Source of the DNA: Sporomusaceae bacterium
Lineage (GTDB): Bacteria; Bacillota; Negativicutes; Sporomusales; UBA7701
Reading direction: 5' to 3'
DNA: 64,000 bases
Assembly: GCA_031460455.1 (NCBI GenBank)
Contig: JAVKTQ010000014.1
Location: 1 to 64,000 of the forward strand
Shown here: positions 50,738 through 59,568 of the stretch, one piece after another
How positions within the stretch are numbered: position 1 is the first letter of the stretch
How the letters are laid out: the number at the start of each line of letters is the position of its first letter
Program-made: the position numbers and the translations under genes
The notes under the pieces: model-generated
What the model was told of the DNA's origin: nothing
What the model saw: the letters and a program-made list of their open reading frames with translations, nothing else
Databases searched by the model: none

Positions 50738-51750
50738 AGGAATTTGCCCCGCAGGTAAGGCTCCGGCCAGTCGGTCTCCTGGCCGAGGACAAAGGCGGCC
50801 TTGCGCGGCCAGTAGGGGCTGCGCAGCAGCTCGCGGCCGAGGAAGACGAGGTCGACGCCGGTTTTGACGACCTGCTGGGCCTGGATGGGGTCGGTGATGA
50901 GGCCGCCGCCGATGACGGGCAGGCCGGTTTTTTCTTTGATGGTGAGGGCGAAGGGTATCTGGTAGCCGGGGAAGGCCCGCGGCACGGCGGGGGTGACGGC
51001 GCCGGAGCTGACGTTGACGATATCTATGCCTTCGCCTTTGACGAGGTTTAGCATGGCGGCCATCGATTCGGGGGTGTTGCCGCCTTCTTCCCAGTCGGAG
51101 GCCGAGACTCTGACGATGATCGGCATGGCGGCCGGGAGGACGGCGCGCACGGCGGCGACGATTTCGCCGAGCAGGCGGGCGCGACCCGCCGGAGAGCCGC
51201 CGTAGCCGTCGTCGCGCTTGTTGCTGAGGGGGGAGAGGAACTGGCTGATAAGGTAGCCGTGGGCGCCGTGGATTTCGACGGCGTCGTAGCCGGCGGCGGC
51301 GGCGCGGCGGGCGGCGGCGGCGAAGCGTTCGACGATGGCGGCGATGTCGTCTGCGGTGAGTTCGCGGGGGGTGCGGTGTTTGTCGCTGAAGGGAATGGCC
51401 GACGGTCCGACTGGCTCGAGGTATTCGACTTCGCTTTTGCGCCCGGCGTGGTTGAGCTGGACGGCGATTTTGGCCCCGTACTGATGAGCAGCGGCGACGA
51501 TGCGCGCCAGGCCGTCCCGCTGGCCGTCGTTCCATAGGCCGAGGTCGCGGGCGGTGATGCGGCCGCCGTCCTCGACGCCGGTGGCTTCCTGGATAATGAG
51601 CCCGACGCCGCCGACGGCGCGGGTGACGTAGTGGATGTAGTGCCAGTCGGTGGCGAGGCCCACGCGGCCGGCGACGTAGTTGCACATCGGCGGCATGACG
51701 ATGCGGTTTTTCAGGGTCAGGCCCTTGGCGGTGAACGGGGTGAACAGCAT
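50734..51750 (-). CDS. NADH:flavin oxidoreductase, YqjM/old-yellow-enzyme family
   Basis: 338 aa. A (beta/alpha)8 barrel with the YqjM-type landmarks: FTAKGLTLKNRIVMPPMCNY (the Cys that tunes FMN), HGAHGYLISQFLSP (substrate-binding His pair), and GGGLITDPIQAQQVV / DLVFLGRELLRSPY for the FMN phosphate. It reduces activated double bonds with NAD(P)H. It leads the two-gene operon with the isochorismatase-like hydrolase. Confidence 0.93.
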   Translation of the reverse strand: MLFTPFTAKGLTLKNRIVMPPMCNYVAGRVGLATDWHYIHYVTRAVGGVGLIIQEATGVEDGGRITARDLGLWNDGQRDGLARIVAAAHQYGAKIAVQLNHAGRKSEVEYLEPVGPSAIPFSDKHRTPRELTADDIAAIVERFAAAARRAAAAGYDAVEIHGAHGYLISQFLSPLSNKRDDGYGGSPAGRARLLGEIVAAVRAVLPAAMPIIVRVSASDWEEGGNTPESMAAMLNLVKGEGIDIVNVSSGAVTPAVPRAFPGYQIPFALTIKEKTGLPVIGGGLITDPIQAQQVVKTGVDLVFLGRELLRSPYWPRKAAFVLGQETDWPEPYLRGKFL

Positions 51751-51894
51751 TTTGTATGCCTCCCTCGGGTATGGTTTCTATTCAATATTTCCGGACGGAG
51801 GGTTTTTATTCCTGTTTCCGGCTGACACCTTACGGGAAAACTTCTATAATGGATTTGCCGGACGACAATATCGCCCGGGCGGAGGGAACAACCC

Positions 51895-52371
51895 ATGACT
51901 ATGAATAAGATCAGCGCCGGCCTGATGATGTTCCGGCGAAAAAACGGCGAGCTGGAGATATTCCTGGCCCACCCCGGCGGGCCTTACCTGAAGCATAAGG
52001 ACCTTGGCTACTGGGGCATCCCCAAGGGGGAGATCGAGGCCGGCGAGGATCTGCTGACGGCCGCCGTCCGCGAGTTTGCCGAGGAGACGGGCATGACGGC
52101 GGCGGGCGAGTTCCTGCCGCTGGGGTCGGTGGTGCAGGCGAGCGGCAAGACGGTGCACGCGTGGGCGTTCGCGGGCGAATGGGAGGATGGCCGGATTCCG
52201 GCGAGCAACCTTTTTCCGCTGGAGTGGCCGCCCAAGTCGGGGCGGGAGCAATGGTTCCCGGAGATCGACCAGGCGGCTTTTTTCCCCGTGCCGGCGGCGA
52301 AGCGTAAGATTAACCGCGCGCAGGGGGAGTTTATCGTGAGGCTGGAGATGCTACTTGGCGCCGGCCGGTGA
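51895..52371 (+). CDS. NUDIX hydrolase
   Basis: 158 aa behind GGAGGG. The Nudix box is complete: GEIEAGEDLLTAAVREFAEETG, quoted here as G(5x)E(7x)REFAEETG, residues ~46-67. Surroundings (GYWGIPKGEIE, PLEWPPKSGREQWFPEIDQA) are those of the NTP pyrophosphohydrolase/MutT-like group that resembles plant/archaeal diadenosine hydrolases. Substrate not determined by sequence. Confidence 0.9.
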   Translation: MTMNKISAGLMMFRRKNGELEIFLAHPGGPYLKHKDLGYWGIPKGEIEAGEDLLTAAVREFAEETGMTAAGEFLPLGSVVQASGKTVHAWAFAGEWEDGRIPASNLFPLEWPPKSGREQWFPEIDQAAFFPVPAAKRKINRAQGEFIVRLEMLLGAGR

Positions 52372-52429
52372 GAATAGTATATATTTCACTCCTTTCCGGG
52401 CTACACTATCGGGGAAAGGGGTGATTGTT

Positions 52430-52555
52430 TTGCTTTCCCAGAGCGAGCAGTCTGTCAGCAGCCGCGAGGGCGCATCCTGCGCCGTCGATAAGGACGTGCT
52501 GAGCGGCGATGCCTGCGTGAAGTGCGGGTTCAAGTGTATCGCAGGATGCTCTTAG
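52430..52555 (+). CDS. 41-aa Cys-rich mini-protein
   Basis: TTG start 9 bases after AAAGGGG; a GTG at 52421 is inside the site. The second half reads SCAVDKDVLSGDACVKCGFK then CIAGCS, five cysteines in 24 residues. It has no signal peptide. Such patterns occur in small metal-binding proteins and in precursors of sactipeptide/ranthipeptide type, but no modifying enzyme lies next to it. Followed after 22 bases by another mini-gene. Confidence 0.5.
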   Translation: MLSQSEQSVSSREGASCAVDKDVLSGDACVKCGFKCIAGCS

Positions 52556-52577
52556 CGAGCGGTGAGGAGGAATAACG

Positions 52578-52700
52578 ATGGCCAAAAATAAGGACAAAAT
52601 CGCGCAGGGTAGCCCGGTGCAGGGCGATTTCGCCGCATTCTCCGGCTTCGAGGAGAAGTGCGGCGGCGGCAAGGGCGGCAAAAACAAGGGAAATAAGTAG
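52578..52700 (+). CDS. 40-aa Gly/Lys-rich mini-protein
   Basis: ATG 52578 is 7 bases after GGTGAGGAGG, a very strong site. The product starts MAKNKDKIAQGSPVQGDFAA and ends in a Gly/Lys/Asn-rich tail with a single Cys (FEEKCGGGKGGKN). Family unknown. Forms a pair with the Cys-rich mini-gene, ended by the hairpin at 52702. Confidence 0.6.
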   Translation: MAKNKDKIAQGSPVQGDFAAFSGFEEKCGGGKGGKNKGNK

Positions 52701-52701
52701 A

Positions 52702-52727
52702 CGAAAGGGTGGGGAACCACCCTTTCG
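52702..52727 (+). terminator. Hairpin after the two mini-genes
   Basis: CGAAAGGGTGG (52702-52712) pairs perfectly with CCACCCTTTCG (52717-52727). The T-run is poor (CTTGCGG). Confidence 0.6.
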
Positions 52728-52838
52728 CTTGCGGTTAACGGCAGGGAAATATTTGCCGGCAGCGAATTAATTGCAGTAGACATCGGCGGCGTCACGCGCA
52801 TCGACCGGTATTCAATATTCGATTGGAGGAAACGTCCT

Positions 52839-53675
52839 ATGGCTAAGCAGAAGGTGACAATCCCCTCGCTCAAAGAGATGAAGGAGCAGGGCAAGAAAAT
52901 CCGCATGGTAACGGCCTACGATTATCCGACCGGCATTCTGGTGGACAAGACCGACATCGAGCTAATCCTTGTCGGCGATTCGCTGGGCATGGTGGTGCTG
53001 GGTTACGACGGCACGGTGCCGGTAACGATGGACGAGATGATCCACCATTGCAAGGCGACGGTGCGCGGCGCGAAGAATACGCTGATCGTCGGCGACCTGC
53101 CGTTCGGCTCGTACAATATGAGCATCAGCGACGCGGTTTATAACGCCACCAGGATGATGAAGGAGGGCGGCGCCGACTGCATTAAGCTGGAGGGCGGCCT
53201 GACGGTGGTTGAGACGGTCAGGGCGATCGTCAACGGCGGCATCCCGGTAATGGCCCATATCGGCCTTACGCCGCAGACGGCTTCGGCTCTCGGCGGCTTC
53301 AAGGTGCAGGGCAAAGATACGGCCGCGGCCGAGCGGATGATCAACGAGGCGCTGAAGCTGGAAGAGGCCGGCGCGTTCGCGATTGTGCTTGAGGCTATCC
53401 CCGCGCCGCTGGCGGAGATCATTACCAAGAAGCTGACCATCCCGACAATCGGCATCGGCGCCGGTGTCCACTGCGACGGCCAGGTGCTTGTCACCCACGA
53501 TCTTATCGGTCTGTTCGACCGCTTCGTGCCGAAGTTCGTCAAGCAGTACGCGAATGTCAGCCAGGATATCGTCGCCGCTTTTAACGCTTACGCCGAGGAA
53601 GTGGCCACCGGCAAGTTCCCCGGGCCGGAGCACAGCTTCACGATGAAGGACGAAGTGCTCAAACGGCTCTATTAA
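52839..53675 (+). CDS. panB: 3-methyl-2-oxobutanoate hydroxymethyltransferase
   Basis: 278 aa. VTAYDYPTGILVDKTDIELI (in part), LVGDSLGMVVLGYDGTVPVT (in part), VGDLPFGSY, KLEGG and GIGAGVHCDGQVLV are the PanB signatures; Mg2+ ligands are the Asp of VGDS and the Asp of ADCIKLEGG region. It adds a hydroxymethyl group from methylene-THF to ketoisovalerate to give ketopantoate. It forms an operon with panE, 15 bases downstream. Confidence 0.97.
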   Translation: MAKQKVTIPSLKEMKEQGKKIRMVTAYDYPTGILVDKTDIELILVGDSLGMVVLGYDGTVPVTMDEMIHHCKATVRGAKNTLIVGDLPFGSYNMSISDAVYNATRMMKEGGADCIKLEGGLTVVETVRAIVNGGIPVMAHIGLTPQTASALGGFKVQGKDTAAAERMINEALKLEEAGAFAIVLEAIPAPLAEIITKKLTIPTIGIGAGVHCDGQVLVTHDLIGLFDRFVPKFVKQYANVSQDIVAAFNAYAEEVATGKFPGPEHSFTMKDEVLKRLY

Positions 53676-53690
53676 CCCGGGGGTGAGACT

Positions 53691-54620
53691 GTGAAAATCG
53701 CCATCATCGGCGCCGGCGCCATGGGCAGCCTTTTCGGCGGACGCCTGGCGCTGGCGGGGGAAGAGGTCTGGCTGCTGGACGTGTGGGAAGAGCATGTCCG
53801 GACCATAAACGACAAGGGGCTTTCGATTGCCTCGCCGGCCGGGGATATCGTGGCCCGGCCGAAGGCGACGACCAGATTGGAGGACATCGGCGCCGCCGAG
53901 CTGGCGATCATTTTCGTGAAGTCGACCGCGACCGCCAATGCGGCCGCGACGGCCGCCGCCCTGCTCGGCCCGGATACGGCGGTACTGACCCTCCAGAACG
54001 GCTACGGCAACGCCGAGACGATTGCCGCGGCGGTAGGCGCCGCCAGGGTGATTGCCGGAACGACCGCCCAGGGGGCGACGCTGCTGGGGCCGGGACGGAT
54101 TATGCACGGCGGCAGCGGCGAGACACATATCGGCGAGATGGGCGGCGGACTGACCGAGCGCCTGCAGAAGATCGCCGCCTGTCTTACGAAGGCCGGTATT
54201 ACGACAATCGCCGACGACAATGTGGCGTCGCTTATCTGGGGCAAGCTGATCGTCAATGTGGGCATCAACGCGCTCACCGGTATCACCGGCCTGAAGAACG
54301 GCGAGCTGGCTGACCATGAGGAGACCAGGCAGGTGCTGGCGATGGCGGTGGAGGAGGCGGTGAGGGTGGCGGACGCCGCCGGGGTGAAGCTGCCGTATGG
54401 CAATCCGGTGGAGAAGGTGCTGGCCGTCGCCGTAGCCACGGCCCAGAATCGCTCGTCGATGCTGCAGGATCTGTCGGGGGGCCGGATGACGGAGATCGAG
54501 GCGATCAACGGCGCGCTTGTCCGCGAGGGCGAGCGCTTCGGGGTGCCGACGCCGGTCAACCGGGTGCTGACGCTGCTGATCAAGGCGCTGGAGAAACTGC
54601 CACGCGATAATCGCCAATAA
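53691..54620 (+). CDS. panE: 2-dehydropantoate 2-reductase
   Basis: 309 aa, GTG start behind GGGGGTGAG. NADPH-binding IIGAGAMGSLFGGRLA, LTLQNGYGN, catalytic Lys in WGKLIVNVGINALTGI and the C-terminal NRSSMLQDLSGGRMTEIEAI (family DxxxGRxTEI). It reduces ketopantoate to pantoate, the step after PanB. panC and panD are not in the window. Confidence 0.95.
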   Translation: MKIAIIGAGAMGSLFGGRLALAGEEVWLLDVWEEHVRTINDKGLSIASPAGDIVARPKATTRLEDIGAAELAIIFVKSTATANAAATAAALLGPDTAVLTLQNGYGNAETIAAAVGAARVIAGTTAQGATLLGPGRIMHGGSGETHIGEMGGGLTERLQKIAACLTKAGITTIADDNVASLIWGKLIVNVGINALTGITGLKNGELADHEETRQVLAMAVEEAVRVADAAGVKLPYGNPVEKVLAVAVATAQNRSSMLQDLSGGRMTEIEAINGALVREGERFGVPTPVNRVLTLLIKALEKLPRDNRQ

Positions 54621-54640
54621 AGAAGGCTCTGGTATGAAAG

Positions 54641-54680
54641 CCCCCGCCTCACTGCGCAGTGAGGCGGGGGTTTTGTTTTC
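54641..54680 (+). terminator. Terminator of panB-panE
   Basis: CCCCCGCCTCACTG and CAGTGAGGCGGGGG form a perfect 14-bp stem with a CG loop (54641-54670), followed by TTTTGTTTTC. Confidence 0.93.
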
Positions 54681-54742
54681 ACAGGGGCGAACGGGTCGCC
54701 AGCTGCATACCTTGTAGCATCTTAGGAAAGGAGCGACCCTGC

Positions 54743-55000
54743 ATGTGGAAGCTTGTCGTCAACGCCCCGAACGTGTGCGTCGGGGCGATCACGGTCGTTT
54801 TCCTGTTCATCTGGCTGGCGGCCTGGACGCTGAACGCGCTTAAGAATACTCATTTCGATCTCAACAGCTTACGGGATATGTATATCTGGCTGATGACCCA
54901 GCTTAACGCGACCCATGCGATCAACTCGGTCTTCAACAGCCCCCGCGGCAATATGCCCCGCTGGGACGAACCGCCCACCGCCCGCTCTAACGGCGACTGA
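54743..55000 (+). CDS. Small single-helix membrane protein
   Basis: 85 aa from ATG 54743, 9 bases after AAAGGAG; the longer frame starts inside the pan terminator. One membrane helix (ITVVFLFIWLAAWTLNAL) near residues 16-33, then a helical and polar tail. No known family. Its last 14 bases overlap the 3' end of the convergent hexokinase gene. Confidence 0.6.
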   Translation: MWKLVVNAPNVCVGAITVVFLFIWLAAWTLNALKNTHFDLNSLRDMYIWLMTQLNATHAINSVFNSPRGNMPRWDEPPTARSNGD

Positions 55001-56162
55001 CGGTCAGCGCGGCGGCGACAGCCGCCCCTGCCCCGGAACCGTCTTTAACGAGGACGGGGGAGGCGCCGAGCGCGGCGGCCAGCATTCCGGCGTAGCCGGG
55101 CATTTTTTCGTACAGCGAGCCGTCGATAGCGACGGTGTGTTTGTATTTTCGGCCTGGGTCGATGTGAGTGAGGACGCTGCGGAAGGTGGCGGCGACCAGC
55201 CGGGCGGAGCGCCCGGCGACGAGGGTGGCGAGACGGCGGCGCAGGCCGTCGGGTTCCGCCAGCCAGCGGGCAAGATCTTCGGCGGTAAGCGAGTAGGGCG
55301 GGCCGGTCTCGCCGCCGGCGTCGGCGACGATAAGGCGGGCGATTTCGCCGAGGTAGCGGCCGGCGACCGCCTTTTCGAGGCGCTGGGCGCCGGGGTGTTC
55401 GCTGGCGGTGTCAAGGGCGTCGTCCCAGGAGCTGAGGGGCAGGGCGGCGAAGTTGCCTGATTCCATGTTGATGATGGTGTCGCGGGCGTCGTCGTAGTAG
55501 CAGGTGTTGTGGCCGGTGCCGCAGATGGCGGCGATGTCGGCGCTGCCGTCGCGATAGGCGGCGGCGAGCATGGTGCCGACGGTGTCGTTGATGACGGCGA
55601 CGGGCCGTACCCGCGCGAGGCCCCGGCGGGCGAGGGCGGCGGCCAGCAGGCCGCTCACTTCGCGGCCTTCGACGCCGGCGGTCTTTATTTCCTTTGTCCA
55701 GCCGAGGAGGACGGCGTGGCCGAGGTCGGGCTGGCGGCACGGGAAGGAGAAGGTGTGGCCGAGAAGGTAGTCGCGTCCGTCGTCGACGAGGGCGGCGATC
55801 TGGGCGGCGAGGAAGTCGAAGAGCTGCTCGCCGGTGACGGCGGCGGCCGTATAGTCGTAGGCGCCCGCCGGGTCGCGGAGCGGGGCGGCGGTCTGGCTGC
55901 GGACGAGCCATTTCCCCTGCCCCTGGAGTTCGATGAGCTGGACGCGGACATTGCTGCCGCCGAAGTCGAGGGCGAGAAAGAGGCCGCGCTCGTCGCCGGT
56001 CGGCTTGCCGAGGTGGGAGGGCAGCATTTTGAGAGAGCTCTGTTCGCCGGCCAGCCCGGCGGTCATGGCGGCGCGAAAATCGGCGACGACGGCCTCCTCC
56101 TGGGCGGGGGTGAGGGTGAGGGCGCGCTCGGCGCGGGCAAGGATACCGGCGGGGATGTGCAT
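54987..56162 (-). CDS. Hexokinase of the eukaryotic type
   Basis: 391 aa. All landmarks of the eukaryotic hexokinase fold are readable: LPSHLGKPTGDERG, phosphate-1 LALDFGGSNVRVQLIEL, sugar-binding FSFPCRQPDLGHAVLLGWTK, catalytic Asp in VINDTVGTMLAAAY, phosphate-2 ICGTGHNTCYY and NMESGNFAALP. Bacterial ROK-type glucokinases lack the LPSHLG and FSFP segments. It phosphorylates glucose or another hexose with ATP. It is shorter than a yeast hexokinase half (about 460-480 aa). Monocistronic. Confidence 0.9.
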   Translation of the reverse strand: MHIPAGILARAERALTLTPAQEEAVVADFRAAMTAGLAGEQSSLKMLPSHLGKPTGDERGLFLALDFGGSNVRVQLIELQGQGKWLVRSQTAAPLRDPAGAYDYTAAAVTGEQLFDFLAAQIAALVDDGRDYLLGHTFSFPCRQPDLGHAVLLGWTKEIKTAGVEGREVSGLLAAALARRGLARVRPVAVINDTVGTMLAAAYRDGSADIAAICGTGHNTCYYDDARDTIINMESGNFAALPLSSWDDALDTASEHPGAQRLEKAVAGRYLGEIARLIVADAGGETGPPYSLTAEDLARWLAEPDGLRRRLATLVAGRSARLVAATFRSVLTHIDPGRKYKHTVAIDGSLYEKMPGYAGMLAAALGASPVLVKDGSGAGAAVAAALTVSRR

Positions 56163-56194
56163 GGCGATGCCTCCTCCAAAGGTTATCCCTGCGG

Positions 56195-56365
56195 CGGCCT
56201 AGAAGGCTCCAGATGCAAGGCGCACCGGATAAGCAGACACACAACGCTTTAGCGTTGATGTGGTCGCTTATACCCGGAAGGGTGCGAACGCGCCGCGACG
56301 CGTACTTGGTTGCGTACGCTAGCAAGCGCTCTGAAGAGCAACGCCGCAGATGGACCTTATAGGCT
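56195..56365. repeat. Long imperfect palindromic repeat, copy A
   Basis: The ends are inverted copies: GCGGCCTAGAAGG.TCCAGATGC at the left and CAGATGGACCTTATAGGCTGC at the right. Inside lie a hairpin with CAACGC/GCGTTG in its tip (about 56228-56277) and GACGCGTAC...GCGTACGCTAGCAAGCGC. The core GCGACGCGTACT..GTACGCTAGCAAGCGC and CCAGATGC are shared with copy B at 59.6 kb. It lies in the gap before the hexokinase start. Confidence 0.7.
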
Positions 56366-56375
56366 GCCGCGAAAA

Positions 56376-56408
56376 GGGCCAGCGAATATGTAATATATTC
56401 GCTGGCCC
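56376..56408 (-). terminator. Terminator of pdxST
   Basis: GGGCCAGCGAATAT (56376-56389) pairs perfectly with ATATTCGCTGGCCC (56395-56408). On the - strand CTTTTCGC follows; on the + strand TTCTATTA. Confidence 0.78.
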
Positions 56409-56413
56409 TTCTA

Positions 56414-56989
56414 TTATGCCTTGCCTTGGATCATTTCTAGGAAATATTTGTGGATACGGTCGTCGTCGGTGAGTTCGGGATGGAAGGCGGTAACGAGGAA
56501 TTTGCCCTGGCGGGCGATGACGATGTGGTCGCCGACGGCGGCCAGCACTTTGACGTCCGGCCCGGCGTTTTCGATGAAGGGGGCGCGGATAAACACAGCT
56601 CTCACCGGTTCGGCGCCGAATTCGGGGACATTAAGGTCGGCTTCGAAGCTCTCGCGCTGGCGGCCGAAGGCGTTGCGCCGCACGGTGGCGTCCATGAGGC
56701 CGAGGCGCGGCTGGTCGCTGCCGACGATCTCCCTGGCAAGGAGGATCATGCCGGCGCAGGTGCCGTAGACGGCCATGCCGGCGGCGGCACGTTCCTTGAT
56801 TTTATCCATGAGGCCCCATTCGACAAGCAGTTTGCCGATAGTGGTGCTTTCACCGCCGGGGATGACGAGGCCGGCGAGGTCGTCGAGGTCTTCGGGTTTC
56901 CTGACTTCGACGGCTTCAGCGCCGCAGCGCTCCAGCATCCAGCGGTGTTCGCGGAAGGCGCCCTGGAGGGCGAGTACGCCGATTTTCAC
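56414..56989 (-). CDS. pdxT: Pyridoxal 5'-phosphate synthase glutaminase subunit
   Basis: 191 aa. Class I glutaminase: [13 protein letters not shown] start, [11 protein letters not shown], nucleophile Cys in [11 protein letters not shown], and the catalytic His-Glu pair in FHPELTDD. It releases ammonia from glutamine for PdxS. Separated from pdxS by 2 bases. Confidence 0.97.
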   Translation of the reverse strand: MKIGVLALQGAFREHRWMLERCGAEAVEVRKPEDLDDLAGLVIPGGESTTIGKLLVEWGLMDKIKERAAAGMAVYGTCAGMILLAREIVGSDQPRLGLMDATVRRNAFGRQRESFEADLNVPEFGAEPVRAVFIRAPFIENAGPDVKVLAAVGDHIVIARQGKFLVTAFHPELTDDDRIHKYFLEMIQGKA

Positions 56990-56991
56990 TG

Positions 56992-57873
56992 TTACCAGCC
57001 CCGCTCCTGCATCCGCTCATGGGGCGCGATGGTGGAAATCTCCAGACCAGGCATGGCTTCGCCCAACCCGCGGGAGACTTCGGCGAGGACTTTGGGGTCG
57101 TTGTAGTAGGTGGTGGCGGCGACGATGGCTTTGGCCCTGGCGGCCGGGTCGCCGGATTTGAAGATGCCCGAGCCGACGAAGATGCCGTCGCAGCCGAGCT
57201 GCATCATGAGGGCGGCGTCAGCCGGGGTGGCGATACCGCCGGCGGCGAAGTTGACAACCGGCAGACGGCCGAGTTTCTTGGTTTCTTGGACTAGGTCGAT
57301 GGGGGCGGCGATGTTTTTGGCAAAGGCGGCGACTTCTTCTTCGGGGAGGTTCTGAAGGAGGCGGATTTCGCTCATGACCATGCGGATATGCTTGACGGCT
57401 TCGACGACGTTGCCGGTGCCGGGCTCGCCTTTGGTGCGGATCATGGCCGCGCCTTCGCCGATGCGGCGGAGCGCTTCGCCGAGGTTTTTGGCGCCGCAGA
57501 CGAAGGGTACCTTGAAGTCGTGTTTGTTGATGTGGTATTTGTCGTCGGCGGGGGTGAGGACTTCGCTCTCGTCGATGTAGTCGGCGCCGAGGGCCTCGAG
57601 GATGCGGGCCTCGACGAAGTGGCCGATGCGCGCTTTGGCCATGACGGGAATAGTGACGACTTCCATTATTTTCTGGATGATGGTAGGGTCGGCCATGCGG
57701 GCGACGCCGCCGGCGGCGCGGATGTCGGCCGGGACCCTCTCAAGGGCCATTACGGCGCAGGCGCCGGCCTGTTCGGCGATTTTAGCCTGTTCGGGGGTGG
57801 TTACGTCCATGATTACGCCGCCTTTGAGCATTTCCGCCAGGCCGGCTTTTACGCGAAAAGTTCCTTGTTCCAT
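56992..57873 (-). CDS. pdxS: Pyridoxal 5'-phosphate synthase subunit PdxS
   Basis: 293 aa from ATG 57873 behind GGAGGT; the upstream in-frame ATG has no site. Features: [20 protein letters not shown] (in part), [24 protein letters not shown] (catalytic Lys), [10 protein letters not shown], and [17 protein letters not shown]. It builds PLP from ribose 5-phosphate, glyceraldehyde 3-phosphate and ammonia. Operon with pdxT; a MocR-type regulator gene lies 108 bases upstream on the same strand. Confidence 0.97.
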   Translation of the reverse strand: MEQGTFRVKAGLAEMLKGGVIMDVTTPEQAKIAEQAGACAVMALERVPADIRAAGGVARMADPTIIQKIMEVVTIPVMAKARIGHFVEARILEALGADYIDESEVLTPADDKYHINKHDFKVPFVCGAKNLGEALRRIGEGAAMIRTKGEPGTGNVVEAVKHIRMVMSEIRLLQNLPEEEVAAFAKNIAAPIDLVQETKKLGRLPVVNFAAGGIATPADAALMMQLGCDGIFVGSGIFKSGDPAARAKAIVAATTYYNDPKVLAEVSRGLGEAMPGLEISTIAPHERMQERGW

Positions 57874-57980
57874 TGTGTTTCTACCTCCTGTATCGTGCAT
57901 CAACTTTAACATGGGGCCATTTCCGGCAATTTATACGACGGTCAGCCGGCTATTGCCGCCGGTTCCGAGTATTTTTCCGT

Positions 57981-59465
57981 TTAGTGAGACTGGTGGGCTT
58001 CGCGGAGCGCCGCGGCGAGGCGCTGGACGCCTTCGGTGATTTCTGTCTCGTTGAGGGGAGAGATGGAGAGGCGCAGGTATGTATCGGGGGTCTCGCCGTA
58101 GAAAAAGCTGCTGCCGGTGGTAGCCTCGACGCCGTGGGCGGCGAGCAGGGCTTTCCAGTCGGACGGAGGATGAGGGACCGGTTTGAGCTTGAGCCAGATG
58201 AGGAAACCGCCGCTGGGCGCGGTCCATTCGGCCCAGGCGAGATCGATGTGGCGGTGGAGGGCGCGGACGGCGGTCTGCATCCTTTTGCGGTAGGCGCGGT
58301 GCATGCGGCCGATGTGGCGGTCGTAGTGGCCGCTCTGGCAGAATTCGTGGATGGCCGCCTGGAGGATCATGCTGGGGGCGAGTTCGCTGAAACGATGGAT
58401 GGCGACGAGCCGCTCGACGCATTCTTTTTCGGCCGCCAGCCAGCCGATGCGGACGCCGGGGAAGAGGACTTTGGAGTAGGTGCCGCAGTAGATGACGAGC
58501 TGGCGTTTATCCATCGATTTGACAGGCAGGACGACGCGGCCGCTGTATTTCATCTCTTCCTCGAAGCCGTCTTCAAGGATGGGGATGCGGTGCTGTTCGC
58601 ACAGCGAGAGGAGGCGTTCGCGGTGGGCCTGGCCGGTGCTGATGCCGGTGGGGTTCTGGAATGTTGGCATGGTGTAGACGAGGACGGGCCGCTCTTTGGC
58701 TAGGGCCGCGGCAAGGGCGTCGAGGTCCATGCCTCCCTGGCGGATGGGAATCTCGACCGGCCTTAGGCCGTAAAAACGCAGCAGCGGCAGAACGTAGTCG
58801 TAGGTGGGGGATTCGATGGCGACGGTCTTGCCGGGGGCGGCGATCATGCGAAAGACGAGGTCGATGCCCTGCTGCGAGCCGTTGGTGATGAGGATTTCTT
58901 CGGCGGTTACGGATATGCCGTGGCTTTGGAGACGGCGGGCGATGTATTCCCTGAGCGGCCGGAAGCCGGCCCTGGCGCCGTAGCCGAGGAGGGTGTCGCC
59001 GTGGTTTTTCACCGCCCGGTCGAGGCAGGCACGGAAGCTTTCGAGGGGAAAGAGCCGGCTGTCCATGTTCATGCTGGCGAAGTTGATGAGGGCCGGGGTG
59101 CTTTCCCGGCCGGGCGGATCGAGCCGGCGGTAAGTCTGCCAGATGGTGTCGCTGGCCGGTGAGACAATGGTTTGCCAGTCGACGAGGCCTTTTTCACCGC
59201 GGTCGGCGGCGGTGGCTATCTGCATGCGGTCGCGGACGCGCGGGCAGGAGCCGGGGCCGAGGTCGACGAAGCCGAGGGCCCACAATTCCTGGTAGGCGGT
59301 GGCGACGGTGGAGCGGTGAATGGCGAGCTGGTCGGCCAGCCGCCGGGTGGAAGGGAGTTTTTCGCCGGGCAGCAGAACGCGGCCGGCGATCTTGTCCCTG
59401 ATCTGGGCGACGATCTGCCGGTATATGGGCTCAAGGCTGTGTTCGTCGACGGTGAGCAGCAGCAT
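57981..59465 (-). CDS. MocR/GntR-type regulator with aminotransferase fold, PdxR candidate
   Basis: 494 aa from ATG 59465 behind GGAGGTG. Residues 1-~75 are a GntR winged helix (YRQIVAQIRDKIAGRVLLPG, LPSTRRLADQLAIHRSTVA). The rest is a fold-type I aminotransferase: LLGYGARAGFRPLREYIA, TNGSQQGIDLV, YTMPTFQNPTG, and the PLP lysine in YCGTYSKVLFPGVRIGW. MocR proteins bind PLP and control pdxST in several Gram-positives, and pdxST follows directly here, so PdxR is the likely role. The promoter TTGACG-17-TATATT stands upstream. Confidence 0.88.
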   Translation of the reverse strand: MLLLTVDEHSLEPIYRQIVAQIRDKIAGRVLLPGEKLPSTRRLADQLAIHRSTVATAYQELWALGFVDLGPGSCPRVRDRMQIATAADRGEKGLVDWQTIVSPASDTIWQTYRRLDPPGRESTPALINFASMNMDSRLFPLESFRACLDRAVKNHGDTLLGYGARAGFRPLREYIARRLQSHGISVTAEEILITNGSQQGIDLVFRMIAAPGKTVAIESPTYDYVLPLLRFYGLRPVEIPIRQGGMDLDALAAALAKERPVLVYTMPTFQNPTGISTGQAHRERLLSLCEQHRIPILEDGFEEEMKYSGRVVLPVKSMDKRQLVIYCGTYSKVLFPGVRIGWLAAEKECVERLVAIHRFSELAPSMILQAAIHEFCQSGHYDRHIGRMHRAYRKRMQTAVRALHRHIDLAWAEWTAPSGGFLIWLKLKPVPHPPSDWKALLAAHGVEATTGSSFFYGETPDTYLRLSISPLNETEITEGVQRLAAALREAHQSH

Positions 59466-59499
59466 CGGCACCTCCGGGCGGATTATCCGCCATGATGAA

Positions 59500-59528
59500 A
59501 ATATACCGCTAATCCGGCCTGTCGTCAA
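59500..59528 (-). promoter_or_regulatory. Promoter of the MocR gene
   Basis: On the - strand TTGACG (59528-59523), 17 bases, TATATT (59505-59500). The transcript start falls about 30 bases before the ATG. Confidence 0.75.
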
Positions 59529-59568
59529 TCGCCAGTTTTGCTATATTTGGAACCGACCAGTTTGGAGG

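Noticed and set aside
52430-52555. SCIFF/ranthipeptide precursor assignment
   Set aside because: The Cys pattern is suggestive, but the SCIFF motif is absent and no radical SAM maturase is adjacent, so it is left as an unknown Cys-rich mini-protein.
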